From contig JAKPCO010000073.1 in assembly GCA_029553285.1 (NCBI GenBank), positions 62,001 to 126,000 on the forward strand: a stretch of DNA of 64,000 bases, read 5' to 3'. Positions 7,814 to 16,341 of the stretch are shown one piece after another. This DNA is from Methanobacteriota archaeon (GTDB lineage: Archaea; Halobacteriota; Methanosarcinia; Methanotrichales; Methanotrichaceae). The translations under genes and the position numbers were made by a program. The first letter of the stretch is position 1. Each line of letters begins with the position of its first letter. The notes below the pieces were generated by a model. That model was not told the origin of the DNA. It saw only the letters and a program-made list of their open reading frames with translations, and searched no databases.

Positions 7814-9066
7814 TGCGCTCGATCCTTCATTTTTTGGCGATCCTGCTGATGTGCTCTTCATCTGTTGCGTGGGCTGCGCCGGAGAGCACAGAAGGGCCAT
7901 CTCTTATCTACATCACAAACATAGAGAGCCCGATATGCAGGGAGTGCGAGGAGGTTCTCTCCGCACAGACCGCTGAGATCGCAAGGCTCGCGGCAGAGCA
8001 CCCTGATGTGGCGATCATCACGATAAACATACGGAAGAATCCATACTCGGCAAACGGCAGCTCTCTCGCCCTCTCATGGTGGGGGGTGAATGTGACATGG
8101 CCCTGGATAGAGGACTTCCAGCCATATCCTGCCGCAGGACGGTACATGGACTACTGGTCCTCGGGCACGGGCTTCTCGAACCCGACGATAATAATATTGA
8201 ATTCCGATGGTGATGTGGTCAGAGTCTATCACGTGTACCAGATAGGGAGAGGGCTGATAGACGGCATCCAGAGCTCTGAGAGGCTCTATGCTGATCTGAT
8301 GAGCGCTGATGAAAACAGACCGGGCTGGCTTTCTGCCTCAAGCGCGGGGACCTCTGCCCTCGGGATGTTCGCGCTCGGGATAATGACGTCGCTCTCTCCA
8401 TGCTCTGTGGCTCTTCTTGCGGCTCTCTTCTCCTACATAGTATCGAGAAAGAGGCGTGATAGGGGTGCAGATGATTACAGAGAGGGCCTGGCAATCGGGA
8501 TATCATTCACAATCGGCATGGCAGCAGTGTTTTTTGTGATAGGCCTCTTCGTATCCCAGCTCGGCATCTTCATGCGCAGCTCCAGGTTCTTCGATCTCGC
8601 TGCTGGCATGCTGCTGATCGTTCTTGGAGTGAACAGCATCACCCCAATGGGCGAGTTCTTGGGCACGATCTTCAAGTTCAGGAGATCTGGAAAGAGCTAC
8701 ATTGAGCGCGTGATCGACGTATCCTTGAAGATATTCGAGCGGTCTTCGACCCTTGGCGCGTTCTTCCTCGGAGCCTTCTTCTCCTTGGGCTGGGCTCCAT
8801 GCGCGATATCGCTTGTGTTTCCAGTGATAATCTGGCTCATCTCACAGGACGTCTCGCCCCTGGGAGGGGGTGTGATGCTCTTCGTATTCGGACTCGGACA
8901 CGGGGTGCCTGTGATACCGATGGCAGCGCTCTCAAGATCTGCCGCGGCCAGGATAGCAGACAGATACATATCAGCAGGCAGCTACATCACAAAGATCTTC
9001 GGGATTCTTGTTGTGCTCCTCGGAGTGCTGTTCGCAGCAAGATACTTCGGATATGCGCTGTGGTGA
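7813..9066 (+). CDS. Thioredoxin-fold / CcdA (DsbD-type) membrane fusion
   Basis: 417 residues from the ATG overlapping the previous stop. Order: signal segment (1 to 22), exported thioredoxin-like domain with CREC (C42, C45), then from about residue 178 a six-helix CcdA/DsbD transmembrane core with paired cysteines in SLSPCSVALL (C197) and GWAPCAISLV (C330). CcdA moves electrons from cytosolic thioredoxin across the membrane by dithiol exchange. Here it would reduce its own N-terminal domain and then the CDYC protein encoded just upstream. The final targets are unknown; the nearby surface proteins or extracytoplasmic metal centres are options. Confidence 0.9.
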   Translation: MRSILHFLAILLMCSSSVAWAAPESTEGPSLIYITNIESPICRECEEVLSAQTAEIARLAAEHPDVAIITINIRKNPYSANGSSLALSWWGVNVTWPWIEDFQPYPAAGRYMDYWSSGTGFSNPTIIILNSDGDVVRVYHVYQIGRGLIDGIQSSERLYADLMSADENRPGWLSASSAGTSALGMFALGIMTSLSPCSVALLAALFSYIVSRKRRDRGADDYREGLAIGISFTIGMAAVFFVIGLFVSQLGIFMRSSRFFDLAAGMLLIVLGVNSITPMGEFLGTIFKFRRSGKSYIERVIDVSLKIFERSSTLGAFFLGAFFSLGWAPCAISLVFPVIIWLISQDVSPLGGGVMLFVFGLGHGVPVIPMAALSRSAAARIADRYISAGSYITKIFGILVVLLGVLFAARYFGYALW

Positions 9067-9138
9067 TGCTGCTGCATCCTGAAAGAAAACCGCTCGCTAA
9101 AGTCGCGCCCGCAGGTCAGGCAAACGTGAAATCATCCT

Positions 9139-9250
9139 CTCTTATGTGCGTAGCAACTTGCGAGCATGCAATGTGGTCGCTGAAAGCAAGTCGAAACGAA
9201 CGCATAGCAGGACCACTGCTCCTTCAGACAAGTCATCAAATGGACAAGAT
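9139..9250 (+). repeat. Dispersed intergenic element, copy R1
   Basis: One of four related stretches in this window (others at 14533, 34227 and 42606), all reading on the + strand. Shared blocks in order: CTCTTATGTG, AGCAACTTG, GCATGCAATGTGG, CGCTGAAAGCA, AAGTCGAAACG (shared with R4), CGCAT-GCAGGACCA, CTTC, AAGT-ATCA and ATGGA-AAG. It fills most of the 270-base gap between two convergent genes. Whether it is RNA or a mobile-element remnant is unresolved. Confidence 0.65.
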
Positions 9251-9337
9251 CGAAATCATCATCTCGTTTGCCTCAAATTCCGGATCACTATCCCTTGCGG
9301 GCGATCATGTAAACGCGCTCAGCGCAGACATCCCGGA

Positions 9338-10090
9338 TTAACGCACCGAGTTTCTCGACTGATGCTCCGAGACCGCCCTGGCGATCCGGACGAACTCATC
9401 GACACCCAGATCCTCGGGTCTCGCATCGAGGATCGCGGGATCGAGGTCCAGCATCACATCCTCTGCGATACCTATTGATGCCAGCGCGTTCTTGACCTTC
9501 TTTCTCCTCTTGGTGAACAGATCCCTGCTTATCGAGGAGAACATAGATTCGTCAACCGGCTCCCTGTCAGCCCTCGGCCGGAGCCTTACAACAGATGAGC
9601 TGACATGCGGCATGGGCCGGAACGCCGACCTGGGCACGGTCTCAAGGATCTCGACATTCGCGTAGTATGAGACATTCACGCTCAGCCTGCCGTAATCCCT
9701 GGTGCCGGGAGAGGCGAGCATCCTGTCCACAAACTCTCTCTGGTACATCAGCACCATGAGATCGAAGGGGCTTCTGAGCAGCCTCAGCGTTATCTTTGTC
9801 GAGATCTGATAGGGGAGGTTCGAAACGACCTTGTTGTACTCCGGCAGATCCACGCGGAGCGCATCGCCCTGGATCACCTCAACGTTGGGAAACCTCTCCT
9901 CAACATAGCGGGCGAGATCAGGGTCCGCCTCTATTGCATAAACCCTGCCCGCCCTGGCGGCCAGGAACTCCGTCAGGCTTCCCCTGCCGGGGCCTATCTC
10001 CAGCACCCTGTCGGACGATGAGATCTCAGCGTAACTGGCTATTCTCTCCGCGACCCCTCTGTCCACCAGAAAATGCTGCCCCGCCTTCAT
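9338..10090 (-). CDS. rsmA: 16S rRNA dimethyladenosine transferase RsmA/KsgA
   Basis: 250 residues. The SAM-binding motif VLEIGPGRGSLTEFLA is near residue 30 and the catalytic NLPYQIST motif near residue 93, with the typical GRLSVNVSYYANVE and FRPMPHVSSSVVRL blocks after. The enzyme dimethylates two adenosines in the 3' hairpin of 16S rRNA during small-subunit maturation. The ATG has GAGG just upstream. It is the last gene of the pus10-rpl21e-rpo4-DUF655-rsmA cluster, an order conserved in euryarchaea. Confidence 0.95.
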   Translation of the reverse strand: MKAGQHFLVDRGVAERIASYAEISSSDRVLEIGPGRGSLTEFLAARAGRVYAIEADPDLARYVEERFPNVEVIQGDALRVDLPEYNKVVSNLPYQISTKITLRLLRSPFDLMVLMYQREFVDRMLASPGTRDYGRLSVNVSYYANVEILETVPRSAFRPMPHVSSSVVRLRPRADREPVDESMFSSISRDLFTKRRKKVKNALASIGIAEDVMLDLDPAILDARPEDLGVDEFVRIARAVSEHQSRNSVR

Positions 10091-10125
10091 CCCGCCTCAC
10101 GTCTGAGCTGTCTCTGCTGCGCCTC

Positions 10126-10731
10126 TCATGGCCTTCTACGGGCCTCGACAGGCTTCGGCTCCTTCGGCTCTGCCGTGAACACCCTGTACTTGATCCGGTC
10201 GTCCATGAGCTCCTCCTCAATGCGCTTCGCTATGAGCTTCTCAGGGTTGTGCAGACCCTTCACCCTCTCAGAGAGATCTTTGAAGCTCCTGAAAGGGCCT
10301 TTCTTGCGCTCGTTGAGTATTGCCCACATCAGCTTCTTCCCTATGCCTGGGAGCAGCTCGAGACCGTGCATTCTTGTTGTGATCGGCCCAGCCTCGTTGA
10401 AGTACCTGATGAACCTCTCCTCGTTATCGAGCACTATCTTCTGTATCTCATACCCGAGCTCGAGCTTGGCGCTGTTTGTGAGATCGCTGTAGCTGATCCT
10501 CCTGTTCACGCGCTCGATGACGTCGCGTGCTGTCAGGTTCACACGCTGCCCGACCGTCGGGACGACCCCCTCCTTTGGGGTCATCTCCATCAGAACGAAA
10601 TTTCCCTCGCCCACTGCCTGAACAAGCGGACGCTTCTGGTAGCTTGTTATGGCCTCCGAGACGTGCCCGTAGGGGAGATAGTCGAGTATCCGGGCTACTG
10701 TTTCCCTCTTTGGAGGCCTGACATCGGGCAA
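10126..10731 (-). CDS. DUF655 helix-hairpin-helix protein
   Basis: 201 residues. An OB-like N-terminal half (GNFVLMEMTPKEGVVPTVGQ) is followed by helix-hairpin-helix sequence (LELLPGIGKKLMWAILNERK, residues 123 to 142), the DUF655 layout. The role is probably nucleic-acid binding; the constant place between rpo4 and rsmA suggests RNA or ribosome biogenesis. The start is TTG, 7 bases after the rpo4 stop. The C-terminal tail is basic and proline-rich (KEPKPVEARRRP). Confidence 0.88.
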   Translation of the reverse strand: MPDVRPPKRETVARILDYLPYGHVSEAITSYQKRPLVQAVGEGNFVLMEMTPKEGVVPTVGQRVNLTARDVIERVNRRISYSDLTNSAKLELGYEIQKIVLDNEERFIRYFNEAGPITTRMHGLELLPGIGKKLMWAILNERKKGPFRSFKDLSERVKGLHNPEKLIAKRIEEELMDDRIKYRVFTAEPKEPKPVEARRRP

Positions 10732-10738
10732 GAGAGAC

Positions 10739-11086
10739 TTACCCCCTGCGCACTATATCGAGAATCGCGTCCAGCTCTTCCTCTGTAAGCGAGAACTTCT
10801 CCTTAGCGTAGATCGCCCTGAGCTCGTCCCTGGTCACAGGCCTGAGGTCCGCTATCTTCACAGCTATCTCGGGGGTAACCTTCTCAAGAGCCAGGAGAGC
10901 TTCCACGAGCCGCCTGCTCTCCTGAGGCGTGCCGTGGGAGAACAGCTCTGCATGGCGCATGGCCCGCCTGAGCTCGTATCCGAGCTCCTCGGGCTCGCCC
11001 GCCCTTCTCTCCCTTATCTCATTGAGAAGCGCGTTCACCTCTGCTATCGTGAGCAGTTCCTCTTTCAGAACGTTCTTGACTATCAT
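10739..11086 (-). CDS. rpo4: RNA polymerase subunit Rpo4 (RpoF, Rpb4-like)
   Basis: 115 residues, helical, matching the archaeal Rpb4/RpoF family: an N-terminal strand (MIVKNVLKEELLTIAEVN) and an HRDC-like C-terminal half ending TEEELDAILDIVRRG. It pairs with Rpo7 to form the stalk of RNA polymerase, which binds nascent RNA and initiation factors. The ATG follows the rpl21e stop by three bases, so the two are tightly coupled. Confidence 0.92.
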   Translation of the reverse strand: MIVKNVLKEELLTIAEVNALLNEIRERRAGEPEELGYELRRAMRHAELFSHGTPQESRRLVEALLALEKVTPEIAVKIADLRPVTRDELRAIYAKEKFSLTEEELDAILDIVRRG

Positions 11087-11089
11087 CTT

Positions 11090-11380
11090 CTACTTCTGAG
11101 CAGCAAGGTGCTCGGGTAAGGCTATAACGAGCTTCTTTGCGTTCTGATCCGGAACCTCCAGCATGTAAGCCCTTCCTCTCCTGCCCACCACAGTTCCGGT
11201 CCTGCCGTGAAACTTCGGGTGCGGCACTCCTTTGTGTATGCTGGGATCGATTATTATGTGAACCTTCTCACCAACGGCGAAATCCTGTATCGCCCTGACC
11301 ACAGGAGAGATTCCCCTCTCCCTGACGCTCTTCTTGAGCTTGTCCCTGGTGTTCTTACGAAATCCGTGTGACTTGGGCAT
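11090..11380 (-). CDS. rpl21e: Ribosomal protein L21e
   Basis: 96 residues from the ATG giving [20 protein letters not shown], the canonical archaeal L21e start, with GGAG six bases upstream. The [11 protein letters not shown]-type core appears as [20 protein letters not shown]. It is a 50S subunit protein. It overlaps the 3' end of pus10 by 26 bases. Confidence 0.95.
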   Translation of the reverse strand: MPKSHGFRKNTRDKLKKSVRERGISPVVRAIQDFAVGEKVHIIIDPSIHKGVPHPKFHGRTGTVVGRRGRAYMLEVPDQNAKKLVIALPEHLAAQK

Positions 11381-12713
11381 CGGACACTCCACCTACATCT
11401 ATTACATCCAGCTCCACGACCCTGGCGTCTGACCCTAGAAGCTCCGCAAGGCTGGGCCTGGTCCTACCACCGTCCCCTGATATCAGCTCCTTGACATAAA
11501 GGCCGCTATCGCAGCGGACGGTTATTTTTGCCATCTGGCCGTTCAGCTCTTCCAGCCCGGCGCTGTGCACCGCCCTCCTGCGGACCTTATCCGCCCTTCT
11601 GTGAGAGACGCGAGTTGGCGTACGCTGTTCTACAAAACCTACCAATCTGGAGAGGGCGGATTTAAGCTTTTCTTCATCCACCTGCGTGGAGATCTCCACA
11701 ACGGCCTCGTAGGTCTTCTCGAACCTCTCGTTCTTGACGGTCTCGACCATGGACTTATCGACGAAAACGAGATCGCTGACCTCGACCTTGCCGCTGCACC
11801 GTCTGTTTATCTCGTCCCTGAGCGCATTCAGATCCAGATCTCTTCTCCGTGGGCGCACGACCTCGACCACAAATGGCCTGCCGCTGCCGAGCATCCTGGC
11901 ATCTATGTCCTCTCTTCCAGCGCCATGAAACACAGTGTCCTCAGCATCTGCGGCCTCCACAACCGGTCCTCTTATGAGCTCATCCACAGACTCCTGGTAC
12001 ATTCGCCCTGTGTTGCCGCACCTCTCGCAGCCCTTCCCGCCGCAGACCCTGCACGGCCATCTCGTCTGCGGAAATCCGCGCTGGAGTTTCCTGTACCGTC
12101 CGTAGATATAAAGCGGCTGGATCTGGATCTCTATGTGCCCGTCTGAGAGGTGAATATGGACGACAACCTCAGGATTGCTGAGATCAGGCTGCTTCCCGCT
12201 CTTCAATGCTATGAGCTTCCCAACCTCGCGGTTGATCTCCGACTTCATGGGCTCTGCGTGTTTTGAACAGCCATCAGCGAGCAGAAGCTCCTCGTTCTCG
12301 GCAAGGATGCCGCTCATGAATGTGCCGACCAGAAACCGGCTGCACTCTATTCCGCTGAGAGCCTCCACAGCTCTGTCTGCGAGCTCCTCCAGGCGCTCGG
12401 GATACATCTGCCCCAGGCAGACCCAGCATATCTCATCCACACCCTCGGCCCCGAGCCTGAGCCTTGCCTGCCTGCAGGATGGCGCGAGCGCGCGCAGCAC
12501 CTCTCCAGCCTTTTCAGAGTCGCATAGGTCTGCGCTCATCGCCATGACAGTTTTTATCGAGCGCCCGCGCTCGCTGTTTGTCATGCCTGTGCCCAGCATG
12601 GCGAACTGCCTGCCGAAGCAGCTGTCGCATATCGGTCCGAGCCGGAGGATCCTCATGGCGGTCGAGATGATCTCAGATGCAATGCAGATATCATTTTGAT
12701 TTTCAGAGGGCAT
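11355..12713 (-). CDS. pus10: tRNA pseudouridine synthase Pus10 (positions 54/55)
   Basis: 452 residues. The N-terminal THUMP-like zinc domain has CDSC (around 35) and CWVC (around 98) pairs. The middle has a second cysteine cluster ([13 protein letters not shown]), and the catalytic domain shows [20 protein letters not shown] with the active aspartate in DARM. The C-terminal [17 protein letters not shown] is also typical. In archaea Pus10 makes pseudouridine 55, and often 54, of tRNA. It heads the operon just downstream of the tRNA-Ser gene on the same strand. Confidence 0.95.
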   Translation of the reverse strand: MPSENQNDICIASEIISTAMRILRLGPICDSCFGRQFAMLGTGMTNSERGRSIKTVMAMSADLCDSEKAGEVLRALAPSCRQARLRLGAEGVDEICWVCLGQMYPERLEELADRAVEALSGIECSRFLVGTFMSGILAENEELLLADGCSKHAEPMKSEINREVGKLIALKSGKQPDLSNPEVVVHIHLSDGHIEIQIQPLYIYGRYRKLQRGFPQTRWPCRVCGGKGCERCGNTGRMYQESVDELIRGPVVEAADAEDTVFHGAGREDIDARMLGSGRPFVVEVVRPRRRDLDLNALRDEINRRCSGKVEVSDLVFVDKSMVETVKNERFEKTYEAVVEISTQVDEEKLKSALSRLVGFVEQRTPTRVSHRRADKVRRRAVHSAGLEELNGQMAKITVRCDSGLYVKELISGDGGRTRPSLAELLGSDARVVELDVIDVGGVSDAQVTRIS

Positions 12714-12746
12714 AACACCATCTTTTGTTTGGAGAAGTTCCGTAAA

Positions 12747-12850
12747 CGCTGAGGGTGAGATTCGAACTCACGCGGTGCGATGCACCACTGGTTAGCCTGT
12801 TCCTTACGGAACCTCAAGACCAGCGCCGTAGGCCACTTGGCTACCTCAGC
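12747..12850 (-). tRNA. tRNA-Ser(UGA) with a 19-nt intron
   Basis: Class II tRNA: acceptor GCTGAGG/CCTCAGC with discriminator G, which fits archaeal serine tRNAs; D stem GCC/GGC; anticodon stem CTGGT/ACCAG; long variable arm GGTGC-ATC-GCACC; T arm GTGAG-TTCGAAT-CTCAC. The 19-base intron (12794-12812) sits after position 37. It makes a perfect bulge-helix-bulge: central helix CTTG/CAGG, bulges AGG and CTA, inner helix TTCC/GGAA with GTAA loop. The spliced loop reads CTTGAGA, anticodon TGA. The mature length is 85. Confidence 0.93.
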
Positions 12851-12905
12851 CCATCACATTTTCCGGGCAAGAGGGTATTAATATCTACCGCTTATACATC
12901 CGTCC

Positions 12906-14147
12906 ATGCTAATCCGCAGTGCATCCCTCGTTCGAAACGGGTCTCTCCTGAAGAACATCGACATCCTCATCGAGGGGAACCGCATCTCTGATGTTGGAAG
13001 GGATTTGAGGCCGAATGATGATGAAGTCATAGATGCGAGAAACATGCTCGCAGTTCCGGGCCTGGTGAACAGCCACACGCATCTGGCCATGACGCTTCTA
13101 AGGGGCTATGCCGATGACATGGAGCTCATCCCCTGGCTTCAGGAGAAGATATGGCCGCTGGAGGCAAGGCTCAGGCCATCTGATATCCGCGCAGGGGTCA
13201 AGCTGGGCTGCCTGGAGCTGATACGGTTCGGTGTGACATGCTACAATGATATGTACTACTTCATGGATGAGACCGCTGCTGTCACCAGGGAGATGGGGAT
13301 AAGGGGTGTGCTATCAGGCGTGCTCTTCGATATGCGGCCTGAGCTAATCAATGAAGTGGAGCCATTCATAAAAAAATGGAGAGATGATGATCTCATAAAG
13401 CCGGCTGTGGGCCCGCATGCTGTCTACACATGTTCAGAGGAGACGCTTCTCCGGGCAAAGGATATCGCGGAGAGGTATGATGTCAAGATCCACATCCACC
13501 TCTCGGAGACCAGGGATGAGGTCGATACGTTTGTGAACCAGCGGCACATGACCCCTGTGGAGTTCCTGGAAAACATTGGGTTTCTCAGCGAGAGGGTGGT
13601 GGCTGCGCACTGCGTGTGGCTGACGCCGAGGGACATCAGGACCCTGGCGGAGAGGCATGTGAATGTCGTCCACTGCCCGATAAGCAACCTCAAGCTCGCA
13701 TCAGGCATCGCTCCGGTCGCGACCCTCATGGAACAGGGGGTGAACGTCTGCCTGGGGACGGATGGGGCTTCGAGCAACAACAACCTGGACATCTTCGAGG
13801 AGATGAAGGTTGCAGCCGTGGTCCAGAAGTGCTCTGTCGGGCGTTCAGCGATACTTCCGGCTGATGCTGTCTGGCGGATGGCCACAGAGAATGCATACAG
13901 GGCATTCTCCCTGGATATGGGTATAAGGCCTGGGGCGCTTGCGGATCTCGCCCTGATCAACATGAGAAGACCATGGTTCACGCCTGAGACATCGATGCTC
14001 TCACATCTGGTCTACAGCATGCCTGGCGAGGCGAGCTGCACGATATGCAACGGAAGGGTGCTCATGAGGGATGGCGTGATCGAGGGGGAGGATAAGATAC
14101 TGGAGGAGGCGCAGCGCTGCTATGAGAGGCTGATCTCAGAGGAGTAG
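12906..14147 (+). CDS. dadD: 5'-deoxyadenosine / S-adenosylhomocysteine deaminase (amidohydrolase)
   Basis: 413 residues. Amidohydrolase metal motif HTH (VNSHTHLAMTLLRG, near residue 58), the HIHLSETRDEV block, VAAHCVWL and the LGTDGASSNNNLD active-site stretch match the MTA/SAH/5'-deoxyadenosine deaminase group. In methanogens this family (DadD) deaminates 5'-deoxyadenosine and SAH left by radical SAM and methyltransfer reactions, which suits a genome with several such enzymes. The ATG has no clear ribosome site. It is divergent from the tRNA-Ser gene. Confidence 0.88.
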   Translation: MLIRSASLVRNGSLLKNIDILIEGNRISDVGRDLRPNDDEVIDARNMLAVPGLVNSHTHLAMTLLRGYADDMELIPWLQEKIWPLEARLRPSDIRAGVKLGCLELIRFGVTCYNDMYYFMDETAAVTREMGIRGVLSGVLFDMRPELINEVEPFIKKWRDDDLIKPAVGPHAVYTCSEETLLRAKDIAERYDVKIHIHLSETRDEVDTFVNQRHMTPVEFLENIGFLSERVVAAHCVWLTPRDIRTLAERHVNVVHCPISNLKLASGIAPVATLMEQGVNVCLGTDGASSNNNLDIFEEMKVAAVVQKCSVGRSAILPADAVWRMATENAYRAFSLDMGIRPGALADLALINMRRPWFTPETSMLSHLVYSMPGEASCTICNGRVLMRDGVIEGEDKILEEAQRCYERLISEE

Positions 14148-14173
14148 ATGCGGTCTCACAACCTTGGGTGGGG

Positions 14174-14216
14174 GTGGCGGAACTCCGGTCTTCAGGCCGG
14201 GGTAGTTGATGCCAGT
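14174..14216 (+). repeat. CTTCAGG-loop hairpin, possible IS200/IS605-type end
   Basis: Stem CCGGTC-TTCA-GGCCGG (14185-14200) inside GGTGGCGGAACT...GATGCC. The same layout recurs at 26459 (GTGGCGCAAACTCCGGCC-TTCA-GGCCGGG...GCCAC). No transposase or TnpB is nearby. It lies 26 bases beyond the deaminase stop and could also end its transcript. Confidence 0.4.
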
Positions 14217-14532
14217 AATGCTGCCGCCATGCAGGCTGATCAGTGATCGCGACCAGGATGCGATGTCAGGCCGCAACGCAGAGCACCTTAACTCCCTTTT
14301 ACCATCAGTGTGCCCCATTTCTCTCCTGAAAATGCGTGCTTCCTGCAATTAAGTTAAAATAAATGAATGTCCAATCACCCACTGCCGGATATCCGGCCTG
14401 TGGTGGGATCGGATGATATGATGCAAGGACCACAGCGGACGTGACATAAAATAAAAGGATGCTTCACGCGTTCGCGCCATGACCTTGCTGATCGATCCCT
14501 GCCCAGCGGGGGCGTCTCTATCACACACCTCG

Positions 14533-14644
14533 CTCTTATGTGCTTGGCAACTTGAGGCATGCAATCTGGTTGCCGGAAGCACCCGTTCACTCCCAGGAGC
14601 GCATGGCGACCAGTGCGTCTTCTGGAAGTTATCAGATGGATACG
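14533..14644 (+). repeat. Dispersed intergenic element, copy R2
   Basis: Second copy of the family. Blocks: CTCTTATGTGC, GGCAACTTG, GGCATGCAAT, GGTTGCCGGAAGCA, CGTTCACT, GCGCATGGCGACCAGTGC, TCTTCTGG, AAGTTATCA, ATGGAT. The stem GGCAAC/GTTGCC replaces AGCAAC/GTTGCT of R3, a compensatory pair change. The rest of the 519-base gap (14148-14666) between the convergent deaminase and peroxiredoxin genes holds the hairpin at 14174 and no convincing gene. Confidence 0.65.
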
Positions 14645-14666
14645 GGCGACACACTTTATCTTGTCT

Positions 14667-15329
14667 TCATCTTGAAACCTTCTTGTGGCAGAACCACCAG
14701 TCGTAGCAGTCGTACATCTTGAGTCGCTCCTTTGCGCTCTTCTCGTCTGCTGGCGGCGGTATTATGACCTCATCGCCTATGAGATCGTTGTTCGGCCAGT
14801 TCGCCGGCGTTGCCACCTTGTTCTTATCCACAACCTGCAGAGCCTCCACGACCCTGAGGATCTCGTCTATGTTCCTGCCAACCTCCTGGGGATAGTAGAG
14901 TATCAGCCTTATTGTTCCGCTCGGGTCAACTATGAATACAGCCCTCACAGTGTTTGATCCCTTTCCGGGATGAATCATGCCGAGAAGATCTGCGACCTCT
15001 CCTGTGTCCGCTATTATCGGAAACTTTATCTCCACCCCCATCTTCTCCCTGATCCACTCGGTCCACTTCATGTGGGAGAAGACCTGATCGACTGAGAGGC
15101 CTATGAGCTCGCAGTTGAGCTTCTTGAACTCCTCCCTACGCTTCTGGAACGCTATGAACTCAGTGGTGCATACTGGCGTGAAGTCTGCAGGATGGCTGAA
15201 GAGAACAAACCACTTGCCTGCAAGATCATCTGGCAGAGTCATAGGACCATGTGTGGTCCTCACCTCCATTCTCGGAAGCCTGTCCCCGAGGAGAGGCATC
15301 CCAAAATCGATCTCAGTTGTACAGCTCAT
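14667..15329 (-). CDS. Peroxiredoxin, archaeal Prx6-type
   Basis: 220 residues from the ATG that has GAGG eight bases upstream ([19 protein letters not shown]); a second ATG ten codons in is also possible. The peroxidatic cysteine C54 is in [14 protein letters not shown]-terminal cysteines sit in YDCYDWWFC, the C-x5-C pair of archaeal Prx that can resolve the disulfide. It reduces H2O2 and organic peroxides in the cytosol. The frame stays open upstream to 15599, but that 90-codon extension does not look coding. A TATA box near 15630 implies a long untranslated leader. Confidence 0.93.
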   Translation of the reverse strand: MSCTTEIDFGMPLLGDRLPRMEVRTTHGPMTLPDDLAGKWFVLFSHPADFTPVCTTEFIAFQKRREEFKKLNCELIGLSVDQVFSHMKWTEWIREKMGVEIKFPIIADTGEVADLLGMIHPGKGSNTVRAVFIVDPSGTIRLILYYPQEVGRNIDEILRVVEALQVVDKNKVATPANWPNNDLIGDEVIIPPPADEKSAKERLKMYDCYDWWFCHKKVSR

Positions 15330-15624
15330 ACAAGATCCCTCACTCCCAATGGACTGCTGCTCACGCTGCCACGTTTGTGGCATCGTGGCGCAGGATGTTC
15401 GCTGCGATCCTGAGACCATCGACGGTTCTGCCGTGCAGAACACTGTTCGATTCAAAACAGCCAACGACCCTGAGATCCTGGCACCCCGAGGCACTGCAAT
15501 ATTACGATCGCTGGTGCAGTTTTGGGTCAACTTCACCATGAGCACGCCGGTAACTCCCACAGTTGGCTGTGTGACTGGCCACAGGTGTTGCAGCGACAAT
15601 CTGATTTTTTATTCAGTAATCTGC

Positions 15625-15634
15625 TATAAACCTT
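15625..15634 (-). promoter_or_regulatory. TATA box, probable peroxiredoxin promoter with a long leader
   Basis: The minus strand reads AAGGTTTATA. Initiation about 25 bases downstream, near 15600, would leave a leader of roughly 270 bases before the peroxiredoxin start. The 408-base gap 15330-15737 holds this box and no supported gene. Confidence 0.45.
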
Positions 15635-15737
15635 GTGAGCCGTTTCAGCATGTGCCTCTCATGACTCCAGCTGCGGTCAGGCGTTCTGATGACCGGTCAG
15701 AAATGTGATATCCTGCGATTCCTTTCGCGATTCGAAC

Positions 15738-16049
15738 TCACCTTGATGGCCGCAGCTTTCCCTCCTCTTCGAGCTGTTTCTTCACCTTTGCCCAGATGTG
15801 CTCCCGCTTGTAGATCTCCCTTACAGCCTTTATATCCGGGAACGATATCGCCTCTCCCATGCAGAGATTGGCGCAGGTATTGCAGCCGACGATGCATCGA
15901 TTCGGCCTTGCAACCACAGGCCCATCCTCTGTCCAGTCGTAGACGTTCATGCCACAGTTCATGCACATCCCGCACTTCACACACTTTTCGCGATCTATTG
16001 TGGGATGCCAGGTTATCTTCTCTCTAGGATAGCCAACAAGCCATGCCAT
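15738..16049 (-). CDS. Ferredoxin-type protein with two [4Fe-4S] clusters
   Basis: 103 residues. Cysteine pattern C23-x2-C26-x2-C29-x2-C32 (CVKCGMCMNC) and C52-x3-C56-x2-C59-x3-C63 (CIVGCNTCANLC), a dicluster arrangement with unusual spacing in both halves. The N-terminal MAWLVGYPREKITWHPTID precedes the first cluster. The C-terminal 30 residues are charged and helical, so it may dock on a partner. It is divergent from a TauE/SafE exporter, and the two promoters share a 14-base motif. The electron partner is not known. Confidence 0.88.
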   Translation of the reverse strand: MAWLVGYPREKITWHPTIDREKCVKCGMCMNCGMNVYDWTEDGPVVARPNRCIVGCNTCANLCMGEAISFPDIKAVREIYKREHIWAKVKKQLEEEGKLRPSR

Positions 16050-16073
16050 ACTTCCACCAAATACAGATCAATA

Positions 16074-16274
16074 TTTTTCGATTTAAAGCTTTCGAGAAGC
16101 AAAGAGTATTAATTTTTACAAATAAAATTTTTTCATTTGCTCAGACACCGCTCTCTTAAAAATCTGTTCATCCCTATAACCGATCACAGGGGGATTTGAG
16201 TAACAGTGTTAATGATAACAGTGTGAATTTATGCGTTATATAATCTCAGAATTGCAAAGATTTAAATCGAAAAA
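16074..16274. promoter_or_regulatory. Mirrored promoter motifs between ferredoxin and TauE genes
   Basis: TTTTTCGATTTAAA at 16074-16087 is exactly repeated in inverted form as TTTAAATCGAAAAA at 16261-16274. Each copy places TTTAAAT where the TATA box of its own gene should lie (about 35 bases before ferredoxin, about 78 before TauE). A 7-bp hairpin (TGTGGCT-GCA-AGCCACA, 16291-16307) follows in the TauE leader. The 290-base gap is AT-rich and has no other feature. Confidence 0.6.
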
Positions 16275-16341
16275 GATCGATTCGTAAAATTGTGGCTGCA
16301 AGCCACACGAAAGCATCTCTGTGATGTATGGAGGATGTGAT

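Noticed and set aside
15330-15599. In-frame N-terminal extension of peroxiredoxin to 310 residues
   Set aside because: The extension has no family similarity, unusual composition and no ribosome site. The conserved protein starts near 15329.
15715-15740. T-arm-like sequence GTGAGTTCGAATC after the ferredoxin gene
   Set aside because: Only the T-loop part resembles a tRNA. No acceptor, D or anticodon stem surrounds it. It may be chance or a tiny tRNA remnant.
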